Source of the DNA: Melieria omissa
Taxonomy: Eukaryota > Arthropoda > Insecta > Diptera > Ulidiidae
DNA length: 64,000 nucleotides
Assembly: GCA_963971225.1 (NCBI GenBank)
Contig: OZ020270.1
Span: 76,276,432 to 76,340,431 of the forward strand
Reading direction: 5' to 3'
Positions 20,074 through 33,500 of the stretch are shown in pieces. The notes beneath the pieces are model-generated. The model had not been told where the DNA came from. It did not search any database and was given only the letters and a program-made list of their open reading frames with translations. The stretch's first letter is position 1. Every line of letters starts with the position of its first letter. The translations under genes and the position numbers were made by a program.

Positions 20074-23000
20074 CTTCTTTTAACATATCCACAATCTGCC
20101 CTCTTTGAGGCACACCGAAAAGTACTACACTAGGATGTTCGTTGATTGTTCTGTGGATAGAGTTGTTAAGTGCGTGTTCTACGTTTTCTAAAACCGAATC
20201 CCAATGCAATCCCTTTTCTGGCTCCACTAGTTTCGAAATCATCGGTCCTAGACTCCTGTTCACTCTTTCTACTTGTCCGTTTGCCTGTGGAGAGCCTGTA
20301 GCTATTTTTATATGCCTTATATCGTTTGCGTCCATAAATCCTTTAAATTCATTAGAAGTGAAACAACTGCCCCTATCAGAAATTATGCACTTCGGCCTGC
20401 TATACGATCTGAAGTAATCTTTCAGAGCACTCACCGCCTCACTAGTCTTTGTTGTTTTCGTTGCATACAGTCTAACAAACTTCGTGAATGCATCTATTAT
20501 TACTAAAATGTGTTTCTTCGCTCTAGAGTTATCAACCGGTCCATAATGGTCGATGTGTATTACATCAAAAGGAATATTCCCTTTGGGAATATTATGTAAG
20601 AATCCTTCCTCACGTCCACTTTTGGCAGAGTACGCTATGCACTTTAAGCAATTCTCTACATGCCTTCCGACTTTCTTTCTAATCTCCGGAAACCAGTAAC
20701 TCTTCGAAACTAATTCTACCACCTTATCAATTCCCACATGGCCCATCTCATCATGATATTTGTAAATAACATGACTTTCCATTGCGTCCGGAACATAAAA
20801 CAAAAGTGTGTTCTCATCTTTTTTTCTATAAATTACCCCATTTCTCATCTCATACAAACTATCTTCCGCTTTCTGCAATTTCTCACGCAATACTTTTAAC
20901 TTGTTATCTCTCCCTTGACATATAATTAAATTTTCCTCAAATGTATTTGTATCCAAAACAAGAATATTCGTACACCTACTCAACGCATCTACGTGTTGCA
21001 TCCGTGCTCCAGCACGATGCTCAAGGACATAATCGTAGTTTTGCAATTCGAGTGCCCATCTTGCTATTGTTGGGTTAAGCTCTTTTTTATTTAGAGTCAT
21101 CGTCAAAGAATTACAATCGGTCACAATCTTAAATCTTTTCCCTTGTAAATAGACACGAAAACGTTGGAGAGCATTTATTATAGCTAATGTTTCCAATTCA
21201 AAACTGTGGTACCTTGATTCTGTCTCCGTTGTCCTTTTTGAAAAATAAAATACGGGATGTAGTTTCCCATCTACTTTCTTTTGTAGGAGAATAGCACCAA
21301 AACCAATGGAACTTGCGTCGCAATGCAATTCCGTTTCGTCATTAGGGTCATACAATGCAAGAACTGGTGACAATTTTTGTTTCAAAACTTCAAACGATTC
21401 TAATTCGTTCGAGCCAAATTCAAATTTTCTGTCCTTCTTCGTAAGGTCATTAGGGGTTTAGCTGTTAGCGAAAAATCCTTAACAAATCGACGAAAATATG
21501 AGCAGAGACCTAAAAAACTTTGCACGGAATGCACATTCTGCGGTATTGGAAAATTTTTAATTGCCTGAAGTCCCTTTTCATCCGCTTTAATTCCTTCACC
21601 ATTTATTGTATACCCCAGATACTTCACATTCGTTTGGAAAAAATCACATTTGTCCAACCTTAGTTCTAATTTGTTATTTACCAACCTTTGAAAAACTTCA
21701 CACAAAACCTCAAAGTGTTCCTCAACACTCTCCGTCGCTATCATTATATCGTCTAAGTAGACAATTAACTTATCTTCCCTCACCATATCTGCAAAAATTT
21801 TGTTCATGAACCTTTGAAAAACTGAAGGAGCGTTTTTCAAACCGAATGGCATCCTCAAAAATTCAAACTGCCCTAAAGGTGTCGTAAACGAAGTGTATTT
21901 AACTGAATCGGGATGCATGTGCACGTGAAAAAATCCATTTTTCAAATCCAATTTCGAAAAAAATCTCTTGTTTACTAGCCTGTCTAGCAAATCATCTATG
22001 AGCGGAATTGGATAATTATCCCTAGCGGTCATTTTGTTGAGTGTGCGGTAGTCAACACACATTCGCAACTCTCCTGTTTTCTTCTTAACCAACACTATTG
22101 GTGACACAAATTCGGATTCGCTCGCTCGAATGTACCCCTTGGCCAAATATTCGTCTAACAATTTTTGCAACTCAGTTTTTTCTGTGTATGATAACCCTCG
22201 CGGGGAACAGTGGAACGGTTTCGCGTTTTCAACATTCAATTTCATTTCGAATTTCACCTCAGGTTCACAGGGGCGTTGAGGCCTCAAATAGCGTTCTTCA
22301 AACAATTGCCTAAAATTTTCTTTAATTTTAAAATTTAGACTGTCACCAACGTTTACATTTTGCTCAGTGTCAACAATACAATTTATTGTTAACAAAAAAT
22401 CCGTAAACACCTCACAACCACCCCTGGCATTTTTACAGTCATCGGTAAAATTATTACAACAATTTTTCGTACTTTCGCTATAGTTTTCCAAAGATTTACA
22501 ATCGTTTTCATAACTTTCGCTATCGTTTGTTTTCAAAAGATTTTTTCCTTTTTCAACATTACTCAAAATATGGTCATCATCTCTTTTATCTGTCTTCTGT
22601 ACTATCGTTTTATTCTCACTCATTTTAACCACTCTGTCTTTCTTTGCTTCTTTTTCACCGATATCAACTTTACACTCATTTTCATTACTATTATTTTTGG
22701 AACTATCAATTTTTTCTTTATAAACTTGTGACTCGTTTTCCTTATGATACATTTTTTCATTGCCACTTGATACACTTTTACTTTTCATAGCTTCTATATC
22801 ATCTTTGAAAATCAATATCAACTTACTTGCTGTAAAGAAATCTCTTCCGAGAACCACGTCATACCCCATAGACTCATCGGCCACCACGAGCAAATTAATG
22901 TCAATTTTCTTTTTCCCAAAATTAACCATACACGAAATTTGCCCAAAAATCTTTAGTTTACTTTTATTTAAACCGAAATAAGAAATAGAACAAAAATCAC

Positions 23001-23425
23001 GAATTTCAATTTCACTTGACAACAGCGACCTCTTGATAAAACTGATTGGGCTTCCAGGGTCTAGGAGGCATTCTACAAGTAAATCGACATTGTTATAAGG
23101 ACTTACAGACAACCTCAAGTTTCTTACGTAAACACTTTCGTCAACCGCATGGACCATCATCTTTCTTCCTGGACAGGCAGCCACCTGGTGCTCCTTACTG
23201 CCACAGCCGTAGCAAGCGCCCATCTCACGCTTTGGCTTTTTGCGCGCCGCAGCCATATGCCCGATCGAATTGCAGTTGTAGCATCTCATGGTTGCTGTTT
23301 CTTCTGGTCTTCTGGTGTTCTGCTGCTGCCCCATTTCACGCTGTGGAAGCTGCACCCGCGAAAACGCTTTAAGCAGCTGCACCTTGTTGTTGTAGCATTG
23401 GATGTAGGCTTGGGCGCGTAAGCCG

Positions 23426-24121
23426 CTACCCGGGAATACCCGATCCCTCGATGATGTATTCGAGCAGCTCGTCTTCCTCGATTTGAATTGCACTCGCTAG
23501 GACAACTTTATCCCCATAATACTGGGAAAAGCTTTCACCCTGCCGCCATTTCCTGGTCTGGAATTTTCTTCGTAATGTGATTTTGTTGTGTTCACCACCA
23601 AAGAACTGCTGCATATCGTCGACTAGTGCATCGATATTTTCGGTGGCGTAGCAAGGCTTTGAGTATAGCCACGACTGCGCCTTTCCAGTTAGTTTGCAAA
23701 TGAATAGTGCGCGCAGCATCCCCTCGTTGTCGCAGTATGAGGAACCGATGCTCCTCAATTGTTGTACCCACACGTCACAGTTTGCGGTACCGTCGTACTC
23801 TAGCACCAGATTTTTCAAAATCTCGAACGGGATGCGCTGCTGCGACGGACTGCTTGATGCCTGTGTAACAGTGGTGCAACAGCCTGATGCCAACGTTGCG
23901 TCTTGCCGATGCAGAGCTCCCAACTCGTTCTGCACGCCCTCACACTCTTCGCCATCCGATATAGCAATTGCTGCTGGACATTCTCCACGCACTTCAGGCG
24001 GCACTTCGCTTAGCCGCACTGCTAACGCATTTTTTGAGCCACTGGTCGAAAGTTTAAGTTTTCTGAGCCACTCGCGAAGCTGCGTCGCTGTGTACTCGTT
24101 TGCACTGATCGGATTTTCCAT
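23426..24121 (-). CDS. Unit 4 Gag
   Basis: An open 231-residue Gag from the ATG at 24121 to IPG-stop. It shares the LVLEYDGT variant (Leu instead of Pro) with units 3 and 7, a marker of sub-lineage or conversion within the array. Confidence 0.8.
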   Translation of the reverse strand: MENPISANEYTATQLREWLRKLKLSTSGSKNALAVRLSEVPPEVRGECPAAIAISDGEECEGVQNELGALHRQDATLASGCCTTVTQASSSPSQQRIPFEILKNLVLEYDGTANCDVWVQQLRSIGSSYCDNEGMLRALFICKLTGKAQSWLYSKPCYATENIDALVDDMQQFFGGEHNKITLRRKFQTRKWRQGESFSQYYGDKVVLASAIQIEEDELLEYIIEGSGIPG

Positions 24122-24183
24122 TGTTCTTTTGCTTTTATGTATAAAAAAAATTTGGGGTATGCGGCCGATCCCACTTCTGAAGT

Positions 24184-24614
24184 TGTAGCAGTTGTTGAAA
24201 ATCAATAAACACAGCACCCGAAATCAATCACGTCAAACACGTCCGTCTTCTCCGACACTCACTTTTATTCTGCATAATAGATTTGAAACACGAAAGCTTA
24301 TGGCCATACAAAATGATGCTTAAATTTACATACATATACATACATATGGTGTGACGCCGAAAATGGCACATATCACGTGACAAACGGTGGTGGTTTACAT
24401 TTGATCGTGCTACACATTGCTACGCTTACATGCGTATATACACACATTTGGAACATAGGTAAATAGAAACGGGACATATATTACAAACATACATTGATAT
24501 AGATTCTAAGAAATAGATCGCGTGACTTTCATATTCTAAGGAATTATTGAATGCTTGACGCCATGAGCGTCATATCATACAGTGCTACATTTGGTCATAT
24601 CCTACACTGCTACA
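24184..24614 (-). repeat. LTR between units 4 and 5
   Basis: A 431-bp LTR without insertion. It shares small changes with LTR 5 (ataatagat and cacgaaag in place of ataatcgat and cacaaaag near 24279-24295). Confidence 0.92.
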
Positions 24615-27600
24615 TTCGGTCATCCTGATAATGGGAGAACCCCTGATCTCCCGAAGTTTCTGCATCTACCTCGTTATCTGAGACCTGACAGCCCTTGAAC
24701 CATGGCTTCAAGTTCCCAATCGCCCATACTCCACTGTATGGTAAACGCGTTTGTTGAAAACCTTCCACGTCCTGTAATAAATATCTATAATTTCGCAGCA
24801 CTTTATCAACGCGGTATGGTCCTCGGAATTTAGGTATGAGTTTCTTGGACACGCCCGTTGATGAATTGAAATTTTTAACCATCACATAGTCTCCCTCATC
24901 AAATTCATGTGCAACCTGGCGCTTTTTATCAACATATCTTTTGTTATATTCTTGCAGCTTTTCCTGTTTTTCCGCTGCTTTGTTGCGTACGTCTGCAAGA
25001 TTCACTCTTAATGTGTTATCGCTCGATTCTTCTAAAGCTTCTTTTAACATATCCACAATCTGCCCTCTTTGAGGCACACCGAAAAGTACTACACTAGGAT
25101 GTTCGTTGATTGTTCTGTGGATAGAGTTGTTAAGTGCGTGTTCTACGTTTTCTAAAACCGAATCCCAATGCAATCCCTTTTCTGGCTCCACTAGTTTCGA
25201 AATCATCGGTCCTAGACTCCTGTTCACTCTTTCTACTTGTCCGTTTGCCTGTGGAGAGCCTGTAGCTATTTGTATATGCCTTATATCGTTTGCGTCCATA
25301 AATCCTTTAAATTCATTAGAAGTGAAACAACTGCCCCTATCAGAAATTATGCACTTCGGCCTGCTATACGATCTGAAGTAATCTTTCAGAGCACTCACCG
25401 CCTCACTAGTCTTTGTTGTTTTCGTTGCATACAGTCTAACAAACTTCGTGAATGCATCTATTATTACTAAAATGTGTTTCTTCGCTCTAGAGTTATCAAC
25501 CGGTCCATAATGGTCGATGTGTATTACATCAAAAGGAATATTCCCTTTGGGAATATTATGTAAGAATCCTTCCTCACGTCCACTTTTGGCAGAGTACGCT
25601 ATGCACTTTAAGCAATTCTCTACATGCCTTCCGACTTTCTTTCTAATCTCCGGAAACCAGTAACTCTTCGAAACTAATTCTACCACCTTATCAATTCCCA
25701 CATGGCCCATCTCATCATGATATTTGTAAATAACATGACTTTCCATTGCGTCCGGAACATAAAACAAAAGTGTGTTCTCATCTTTTTTTCTATAAATTAC
25801 CCCATTTCTCATCTCATACAAACTATCTTCCGCTTTCTGCAATGTCTCACGCAATACTTTTAACTTGTTATCTCTCCCTTGACATATAATTAAATTTTCC
25901 TCAAATGTATTTGTATCCAAAACAAGAATATTCGTACACCTACTCAACGCATCTACGTGTTGCATCCGTGCTCCAGCACGATGCTCAAGGACATAATCGT
26001 AGTTTTGCAATTCGAGTGCCCATCTTGCTATTGTTGGGTTAAGCTCTTTTTTATTTAGAGTCATCGTCAAAGAATTACAATCGGTCACAATCTTAAATCT
26101 TTTCCCTTGTAAATAGACACGAAAACGTTGGAGAGCATTTATTATAGCTAATGTTTCCAATTCAAAACTGTGGTACCTTGATTCTGTCTCCGTTGTCCTT
26201 TTTGAAAAATAAAATACGGGATGTAGTTTCCCATCTACTTTCTTTTGTAGGAGAATAGCACCAAAACCAATGGAACTTGCGTCGCAATGCAATTCCGTTT
26301 CGTCATTAGGGTCATACAATGCAAGAACTGGTGATTCTAACAATTTTTGTTTCAAAACTTCAAACGATTCTAATTCTTTCGAGCCAAATTCAAATTTTCT
26401 GTCCTTCTTCGTAAGGTCATATAGGGGTTTAGCTGTTAGCGAAAAATCCTTAACAAATCGACGAAAATATGAGCAGAGACCTAAAAAACTTTGCACGGAA
26501 TGCACATTCTGCGGTATTGGAAAATTTTTAATTGCCTGAAGTCCCTTTTCATCCGCTTTAATTCCTTCACCATTTATTGTATACCCCAGATACTTCACAT
26601 TCGTTTGGAAAAAATCACATTTGTCCAACCTTAGTTCTAATTTGTTATTTACCAACCTTTGAAAAACTTCACACAAAACCTCAAAGTGTTCCTCAACACT
26701 CTCCGTCGCTATCATTATATCGTCTAAGTAGACAATTAACTTATCTTCCCTCACCATATCTGCAAAAATTTTGTTCATGAACCTTTGAAAAACTGAAGGA
26801 GCGTTTTTCAAACCGAATGGCATCCTCAAAAATTCAAACTGCCCTAAAGGTGTCGTAAACGAAGTGTATTTAACTGAATCGGGATGCATGTGCACGTGAA
26901 AAAATCCATTTTTCAAATCCAATTTCGAAAAAAATCTCTTGTTTACTAGCCTGTCTAGCAAATCATCTATGAGCGGAATTGGATAATTATCCCTAGCGGT
27001 CATTTTGTTGAGTGTGCGGTAGTCAACACACATTCGCAACTCTCCTGTTTTCTTCTTAACCAACACTATTGGTGACACAAATTCGGATTCGCTCGCTCGA
27101 ATGTACCCCTTGGCCAAATATTCGTCTAACAATTTTTGCAACTCAGTTTTTTCTGTGTATGATAACCCTCGCGGGGAACAGTGGAACGGTTTCGCGTTTT
27201 CAACATTCAATTTCATTTCGAATTTCACCTCAGGTTCACAGGGGCGTTGAGGCCTCAAATAGCGTTCTTCAAACAATTGCCTAAAATTTTCTTTAATTTT
27301 AAAATTTAGACTGTCACCAACGTTTACATTTTGCTCAGTGTCAACAATACAATTTATTGTTAACAAAAAATCCGTAAACACCTCACAACCACCCCTGGCA
27401 TTTTTACAGTCATCGGTAAAATTATTACAACAATTTTTCGTACTTTCGCTATAGTTTTCCAAAGATTTACAATCGTTTTCATAACTTTCGCTATCGTTTG
27501 TTTTCAAAAGATTTTTTCCTTTTTCAACATTACTCAAAATATGGTCATCACCTCTTTTATCTGTCTTCTGTACTATCGTTTTATTCTCACTCATTTTAAC

Positions 27601-28465
27601 CACTCTGTCTTTCTTTGCTTCTTTTTCACCGATATCAACTTTACACTCATTTTCATTACTATTATTTTTGGAACTATCAATTTTTTCTTTATAAACTTGT
27701 GACTCGTTTTCCTTATGATACATTTTTTCATTGCCACTTGATACACTTTTACTTTTCATAGCTTCTATATCATCTTTGAAAATCAATATCAACTTACTTG
27801 CTGTAAAGAAATCTCTTCCGAGAACCACGTCATACCCCATAGACTCATCGGCCACCACGAGCAAATTAATGTCAATTTTCTTTTTCCCAAAATTAACCGT
27901 ACACGAAATTTGCCCAAAAATCTTTAGTTTACTTTTATTTAAACCGAAATAAGAAATAGAACAAAAATCACGAATTTCAATTTCACTTGACAACAGCGAC
28001 CTCTTGATAAAACTGATTGGGCTTCCAGGGTCTAGGAGGCATTCTACAAGTAAATCGACATTGTTATAAGGACTTACAGACAACCTCAAGTTTCTTACGT
28101 AAACACTTTCGTCAACCGCATGGACCATCATCTTTCTTCCTGGACAGGCAGCCACCTGGTGCTCCTTACTGCCACAGCCGTAGCAAGCGCCCATCTCACG
28201 CTTTGGCTTTTTGCACGCCGCAGCCATATGCCCGATCGAATTGCAGTTGTAGCATCTCATGGTTGCTGTTTCTTCTGGTCTTCTGGTGTTCTGCTGCTGC
28301 CCCATTTCAATGCTGTGGAAGCTGCACCCGCGAAAACGCTTTAAGCAGCTGCACCTTGTTGTTGTAGCATTGGATGTAGGCTTGGGCGCGTAAGCCGCTA
28401 CCCGGGAATACCCGATCCCTCGATGATGTATTCGAGCAGCTCGTCTTCCTCGATTTGAATTGCAC
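24610..28465 (-). pseudogene. Unit 5 ORF2, one frameshift near the N-terminus
   Basis: From MGQQQNTRR (28305) to the stop in the LTR the frame is open for 1231 residues, with both CCHC knuckles, DPG protease motif, RT YLDD, RNase H, HHCC-type integrase N-terminus and the integrase core (D in VIHIDHYGPVD, D in IISDRGSCF, E in ANGQVERVNRS). Near 28309 this copy reads tttcaatgctg for tttcacgctg, one base extra, which separates the first 50 or so residues from the rest. If ORF2 could start at the MGQQQ ATG this copy would be intact; if it needs the gag frameshift it is broken. Confidence 0.83.
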
Positions 28466-29093
28466 TCGCTAGGACAACTTTATCCCCATAATACTGGGAA
28501 AAGCTTACACCCTGCCGCCATTTCCTGGTCTGGAATTTTCTTCGTAATGTGATTTTGTTGTGTTCAACACCAAAGAACTGCTGCATGTCGTCGACTAGTG
28601 CATCGATATTTTCGGTGGCGTAGCAAGGCTTTGAGTATAGCCACGACTGCGCCTTTCCAGTTAGTTTGCAAATGAATAGTGCGCGCAGCATCCCCTCGTT
28701 GTCGCAGTATGAGGAACCGATGCTCCTCAATTGTTGTACCCACACGTCACAGTTTGCGGTACCGTCGTACTCTGGCACCAGATTTTTCAAAATCTCGAAC
28801 GGGATGCGCTGCTGCGACGGACTGCTTGATGCCTGTGTAACAGTGGTGCAACAGCCTGATGCCAACGTTGCGTCTTGCCGATGCAGAGCTCCCAACTCGT
28901 TCTGCACGCCCTCACACTCTTCGCCATCCGATATAGCAATTGCTGCTGGACATTCTCCACGCACTTCAGGCGGCACTTCGCTTAGCCGCACTGCTAACGC
29001 ATTTTTTGAGCCACTGGTCGAAAGTTTAAGTTTTCTGAGCCACTCGCGAAGCTGCGTCGCTGTGTACTCGTTTGCACTGATCGGATTTTCCAT
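28398..29093 (-). CDS. Unit 5 Gag
   Basis: An open 231-residue Gag. Private changes: Gly to Val in FFGVEHNK and Glu to Val in RQGVSFSQ near the C-terminus. SAP segment unchanged. Confidence 0.8.
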   Translation of the reverse strand: MENPISANEYTATQLREWLRKLKLSTSGSKNALAVRLSEVPPEVRGECPAAIAISDGEECEGVQNELGALHRQDATLASGCCTTVTQASSSPSQQRIPFEILKNLVPEYDGTANCDVWVQQLRSIGSSYCDNEGMLRALFICKLTGKAQSWLYSKPCYATENIDALVDDMQQFFGVEHNKITLRRKFQTRKWRQGVSFSQYYGDKVVLASAIQIEEDELLEYIIEGSGIPG

Positions 29094-29315
29094 TGTTCTT
29101 TTGCTTTTATGTATAAAAAAAATTTGGGGTATGCGGCCGATCCCACTTCTGAAGTTGTAGCAGTTGTTGAAAATCAATAAACACAGCACCCGAAATCAAT
29201 CACGTCAAACACGTCCGTCTTCTCCGACACTCACTTTTATTCTGCATAATAGATTTGAAACACGAAAGCTTATGGCCATACAAAATGATGCTTACATTTA
29301 CATACATATACATAC

Positions 29316-30253
29316 TAGGCATCGCAATCCCGGGATCCCGGACTTTTTCCAGTCCCGAAAATCCCGGGATTCAAATCTTTTAATCCCGGGATTTTCGGGA
29401 TTGCAAAAGATGCTTCAAAGTTCAAATGAAATAAATTTAAAAGCACAAAAACCCAATTCCTTATCTGAAGGAGGAGGGAGGGGATAGAGGGCGTCTTTTG
29501 CAAAAGGCTTATAATTATTTACTAAGCATTCAACCAGCAAGTGTTGAATCTGAAAGATGTTTTCTCTCAGCAGGGTTTATTTGCAATAAATATCGCTCTA
29601 GATTAGAGGGCAAAACATTTAATGCCTTAGTATTTTTAAGATCTCAGTTTTTTGTTAATCACAACGCTTAACTTTATTATCGAAATATTCGAAGTAAAAC
29701 TAAAAGTACTAACAAATTAACTATTTTATTTTTTTATCAAATATGCGTATATATGTAGGTACTTTATGATACATTTGATGCAAAGCAATAAGTTATGTTT
29801 AAGTGTCATTTTTGGATAAAACAAAATGTTATCAAACTGAAGTTAAATGTCAAATGAAAAACTTTTAAGTTAAACAAAATGTTGTCAAGGATGACTATGT
29901 TTATTTATTTGATTTAAATTTAATCTGACAATTTTGAATGTAATTGACAACTGATTGTAAATGACAACTGGATTTTGGCGATGTGCCGCGCACAACCAAC
30001 CACTTCGACGACTCAACACCGACTGCCTCCCTTTCCGCCTTACAATGTGATTAAATTCAAGATAAAAAATCTTAAAACTACCCCAAATGTGATTAAACTG
30101 TGTCCATTTTTATGGTAAATATATTATAAACAAGTATTTATGTAATTTGGTAAAATTGTTTTATATAAAAAATTTGTTATTTGAATCCCGGGATTTGACT
30201 TTTCAATCCCGAAAATCCCGGGATCGCAAAATGGCAAAAAATTGCGATCCCTA
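29316..30253 (+). mobile_element. Deleted hAT element 2
   Basis: The ends read TAGGCATCGCAATCCCGGG and, reversed, TAGGGATCGCAATTTTTT. The 8-bp duplication ATACATAC lies on both sides. Several ATCCCGGGAT palindromes sit near each end, as in element 1, but the interiors do not match by eye. The interior contains the tail end of a hAT transposase, which supports the class assignment. Confidence 0.85.
29504..29671 (+). pseudogene. hAT transposase C-terminal remnant
   Basis: Two adjacent frames read IQPASVESERCFS, then AGFICNKYRSRLEGK followed by NALVFLRSQ. This is the conserved hAT dimerisation region at the transposase C-terminus. A one-base shift near 29571 separates the halves, and the rest of the transposase is gone. 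A stop follows soon after, matching the natural end of the protein. Confidence 0.8.
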
Positions 30254-30527
30254 ATACATACATATGGTGTGACGCCGAAAATGGCACATATCACGTGACA
30301 AACGGTGGTGGTTTACATTTGATCGTGCTACACATTGCTACGCTTACATGCGTATATACACACATTTGGAACATAGGTAAATAGAAACGGGACATATATT
30401 ACAAACATACATTGATATCGATTCTAAGAAATAGATCGCGTGACTTTCATATTCTAAGGAATTATTGAATGCTTGACGCCATGAGCGTCATATCATACAG
30501 TGCTACATTTGGTCATATCCTACACTG

Positions 30528-33500
30528 CTACATTCGGTCATCCTGATAATGGGAGAACCCCTGATCTCCCGAATTTTCTGCATCTACCTCGTTATCTGAG
30601 ACCTGACAGCCCTTGAACCATGGCTTCAAGTTCACAATCGCCCATACTCCACTGTATGGTAAACGCGTTTGTTGAAAACCTTCCACGTCCTGTAATAAAT
30701 ATCTATAATTTCGCAGCACTTTAGCAACGCGGTATGGTCCTCGGAATTTAGGTATGAGTTTCTTGGACACGCCCGTTGATGAATTGAAATTTTTAACCAT
30801 CACATAGTCTCCCTCATCAAATTCATGTGCAACCTGGCGCTTTTTATCAACATATCTTTTGTTATATTCTTGCAGCTTTTCCTGTTTTTCCGCTGCTTTG
30901 TTGCGTACGTCTGCAAGATTCACTCTTAATGTGTTATCGCTCGATTCTTCTAAAGCTTCTTTTAACATATCCACAATCTGCCCTCTTTGAGGCACACCGA
31001 AAAGTACTACACTAGGATGTTCGTTGATTGTTCTGTGGATAGAGTTGTTAAGTGCGTGTTCTACGTTTTCTAAAACCGAATCCCAATGCAATCCCTTTTC
31101 TGGCTCCACTAGTTTCGAAATCATCGGTCCTAGACTCCTGTGCACTCTTTCTACTTGTCCGTTTGCCTGTGGAGAGCCTGTAGCTATTTGTATATGCCTT
31201 ATATCGTTTGCGTCCATAAATCCTTTAAATTCATTAGAAGTGAAACAACTGCCCCTATCAGAAATTATGCACTTCGGCCTGCTATACGATCTGAAGTAAT
31301 CTTTCAGAACACTCACCGCCTCACTAGTCTTTGTTGTTTTCGTTGCATACAGTCTAACAAACTTCGTGAATGCATCTATTATTACTAAAATGTGTTTCTT
31401 CGCTCTAGAGTTATCAACCGGTCCATAATGGTCGATGTGTATTACATCAAAAGGAATATTCCCTTTGGGAATATTATGTAAGAATCCTTCCTCACGTCCA
31501 CTTTTGGCAGAGTACGCTATGCACTTTAAGCAATTCTCTACATGCCTTCCGACTTTCTTTCTAATCTCCGGAAACCAGTAACTCTTCGAAACTAATTCTA
31601 CCACCTTATCAATTCCCACATGGCCCATCTCATCATGATATTTGTAAATAACATGACTTTCCATTGCGTCCGGAACATAAAACAAAAGTGTGTTCTCATC
31701 TTTTTTTCTATAAATTACCCCATTTCTCATCTCATACAAACTATCTTCCGCTTTCTGCAATGTCTCACGCAATACTTTTAACTTGTTATCTCTCCCTTGA
31801 CATATAATTAAATTTTCCTCAAATGTATTTGTATCCAAAACAAGAATATTCGTACACCTACTCAACGCATCTACGTGTTGCATCCGTGCTCCAGCACGAT
31901 GCTCAAGGACATAATCGTAGTTTTGCAATTCGAGTGCCCATCTTGCTATTGTTGGGTTAAGCTCTTTTTTATTTAGAGTCATCGTCAAAGAATTACAATC
32001 GGTCACAATCTTAAATCTTTTCCCTTGTAAATAGACACGAAAACGTTGGAGAGCATTTATTATAGCTAATGTTTCCAATTCAAAACTGTGGTACCTTGAT
32101 TCTGTCTCCGTTGTCCTTTTTGAAAAATAAAATACGGGATGTAGTTTCCCATCTACTTTCTTTTGTAGGAGAATAGCACCAAAACCAATGGAACTTGCGT
32201 CGCAATGCAATTCCGTTTCGTCATTAGGGTCATACAATGCAAGAACTGGTGATTCTAACAATTTTTGTTTCAAAACTTCAAACGATTCTAATTCTTTCGA
32301 GCCAAATTCAAATTTTCTGTCCTTCTTCGTAAGGTCATATAGGGGTTTAGCTGTTAGCGAAAAATCCTTAACAAATCGACGAAAATATGAGCAGAGACCT
32401 AAAAAACTTTGCACGGAATGCACATTCTGCGGTATTGGAAAATTTTTAATTGCCTGAAGTCCCTTTTCATCCGCTTTAATTCCTTCACCATTTATTGTAT
32501 ACCCCAGATACTTCACATCCGTTTGGAAAAAATCACATTTGTCCAACCTTAGTTCTAATTTGTTATTTACCAACGCTATCATTATATCGTCTAAGTAGAC
32601 AATTAACTTATCTTCCCTCACCATATCTGCAAAAATTTTGTTCATGAACCTTTGAAAAACTGAAGGAGCGTTTTTCAAACCGAATGGCATCCTCAAAAAT
32701 TCAAACTGCCCTAAAGGTGTCGTAAACGAAGTGTATTTAACTGAATCGGGATGCATGTGCACGTGAAAAAATCCATTTTTCAAATCCAATTTCGAAAAAA
32801 ATCTCTTGTTTACTAGCCTGTCTAGCAAATCATCTATGAGCGGAATTGGATAATTATCCCTAGCGGTCATTTTGTTGAGTGTGCGGTAGTCAACACACAT
32901 TCGCAACTCTCCTGTTTTCTTCTTAACCAACACTATTGGTGACACAAATTCGGATTCGCTCGCTCGAATGTACTCCTTGGCCAAATATTCGTCTAACAAT
33001 TTTTGCAACTCAGTTTTTTCTGTGTATGATAACCCTCGCGGGGAACAGTGGAACGGTTTCGAGTTTTCAACATTCAATTTCATTTCGAATTTCACCTCAG
33101 GTTCACAGGGGCGTTGAGGCCTCAAATAGCGTTCTTCAAACAATTGCCTAACATTTTCTTTAATTTTAAAATTTAGACTGTCACCAACGTTTACATTTTG
33201 CTCAGTGTCAACAATACAGTTTATTGTTAACAAAAAATCCGTAAACACCTCACAAGCACCCCTGGCATTTTTACAGTCATCGGTAAAATTATTACAACAA
33301 TTTTTCGTACTTTCGCTATAGTTTTCCAAAGATTTACAATCGTTTTCATAACTTTCGCTATCGTTTGTTTTCAAAAGATTTTTTCCTTTTTCAACATTAC
33401 TCAAAATATGGTCATCATCTCTTTTATCTGTCTTCTGTACTATCGTTTTATTCTCACTCATTTTAACCACTCTGTCTTTCTTTGCTTCTTTTTCACCGAT

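Larger units (their letters stand above)
13896..23493 (-). pseudogene. Unit 4 ORF2, split by a BEL/Pao element and frameshifted
   Basis: The integrase C-terminus lies at 13896-14317 and the rest at 20074-23493, with a complete BEL/Pao element between. Other lesions: near 14192 an 11-bp net loss after the FDEGDY block; near 21370 a 6-bp in-frame loss after SPVL; near 21449 a one-base loss in the AKPLYDLTKK region, which breaks RT from RNase H; and an A-to-G change near 23243 that turns the last Cys of the first zinc knuckle into Arg (AARKKP). RT itself keeps YLDD. The copy is dead independently of the insertion. Confidence 0.87.
29156..30532 (-). repeat. LTR between units 5 and 6, split by a second hAT-type element
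   Basis: The LTR spans 1377 bp, exactly 431 plus a 938-bp insert plus 8 bp. The insertion point is 160 bp from the LTR start, the same offset as in the LTR at 581. Confidence 0.92.

Noticed and set aside
19934..20084. Extension of the unit 4 integrase frame into EVYEILTIWLPPRQ
   Set aside because: These codons are BEL/Pao LTR read through in the unit 4 frame; the real integrase continues at 14317.
23046..23421. Plus-strand frames of 90-108 codons opposite the zinc-knuckle region in each unit
   Set aside because: Mirror frames of the Cys-rich ORF2 N-terminus; they show no independent start context or domain.
28666..29160. Repeated plus-strand frame of 164 codons opposite gag (also at 5968, 12980, 23694, 34532, 40699, 45671, 50643)
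   Set aside because: It is antisense to gag in each unit, copies with it, and has no family resemblance; gag explains the conservation.
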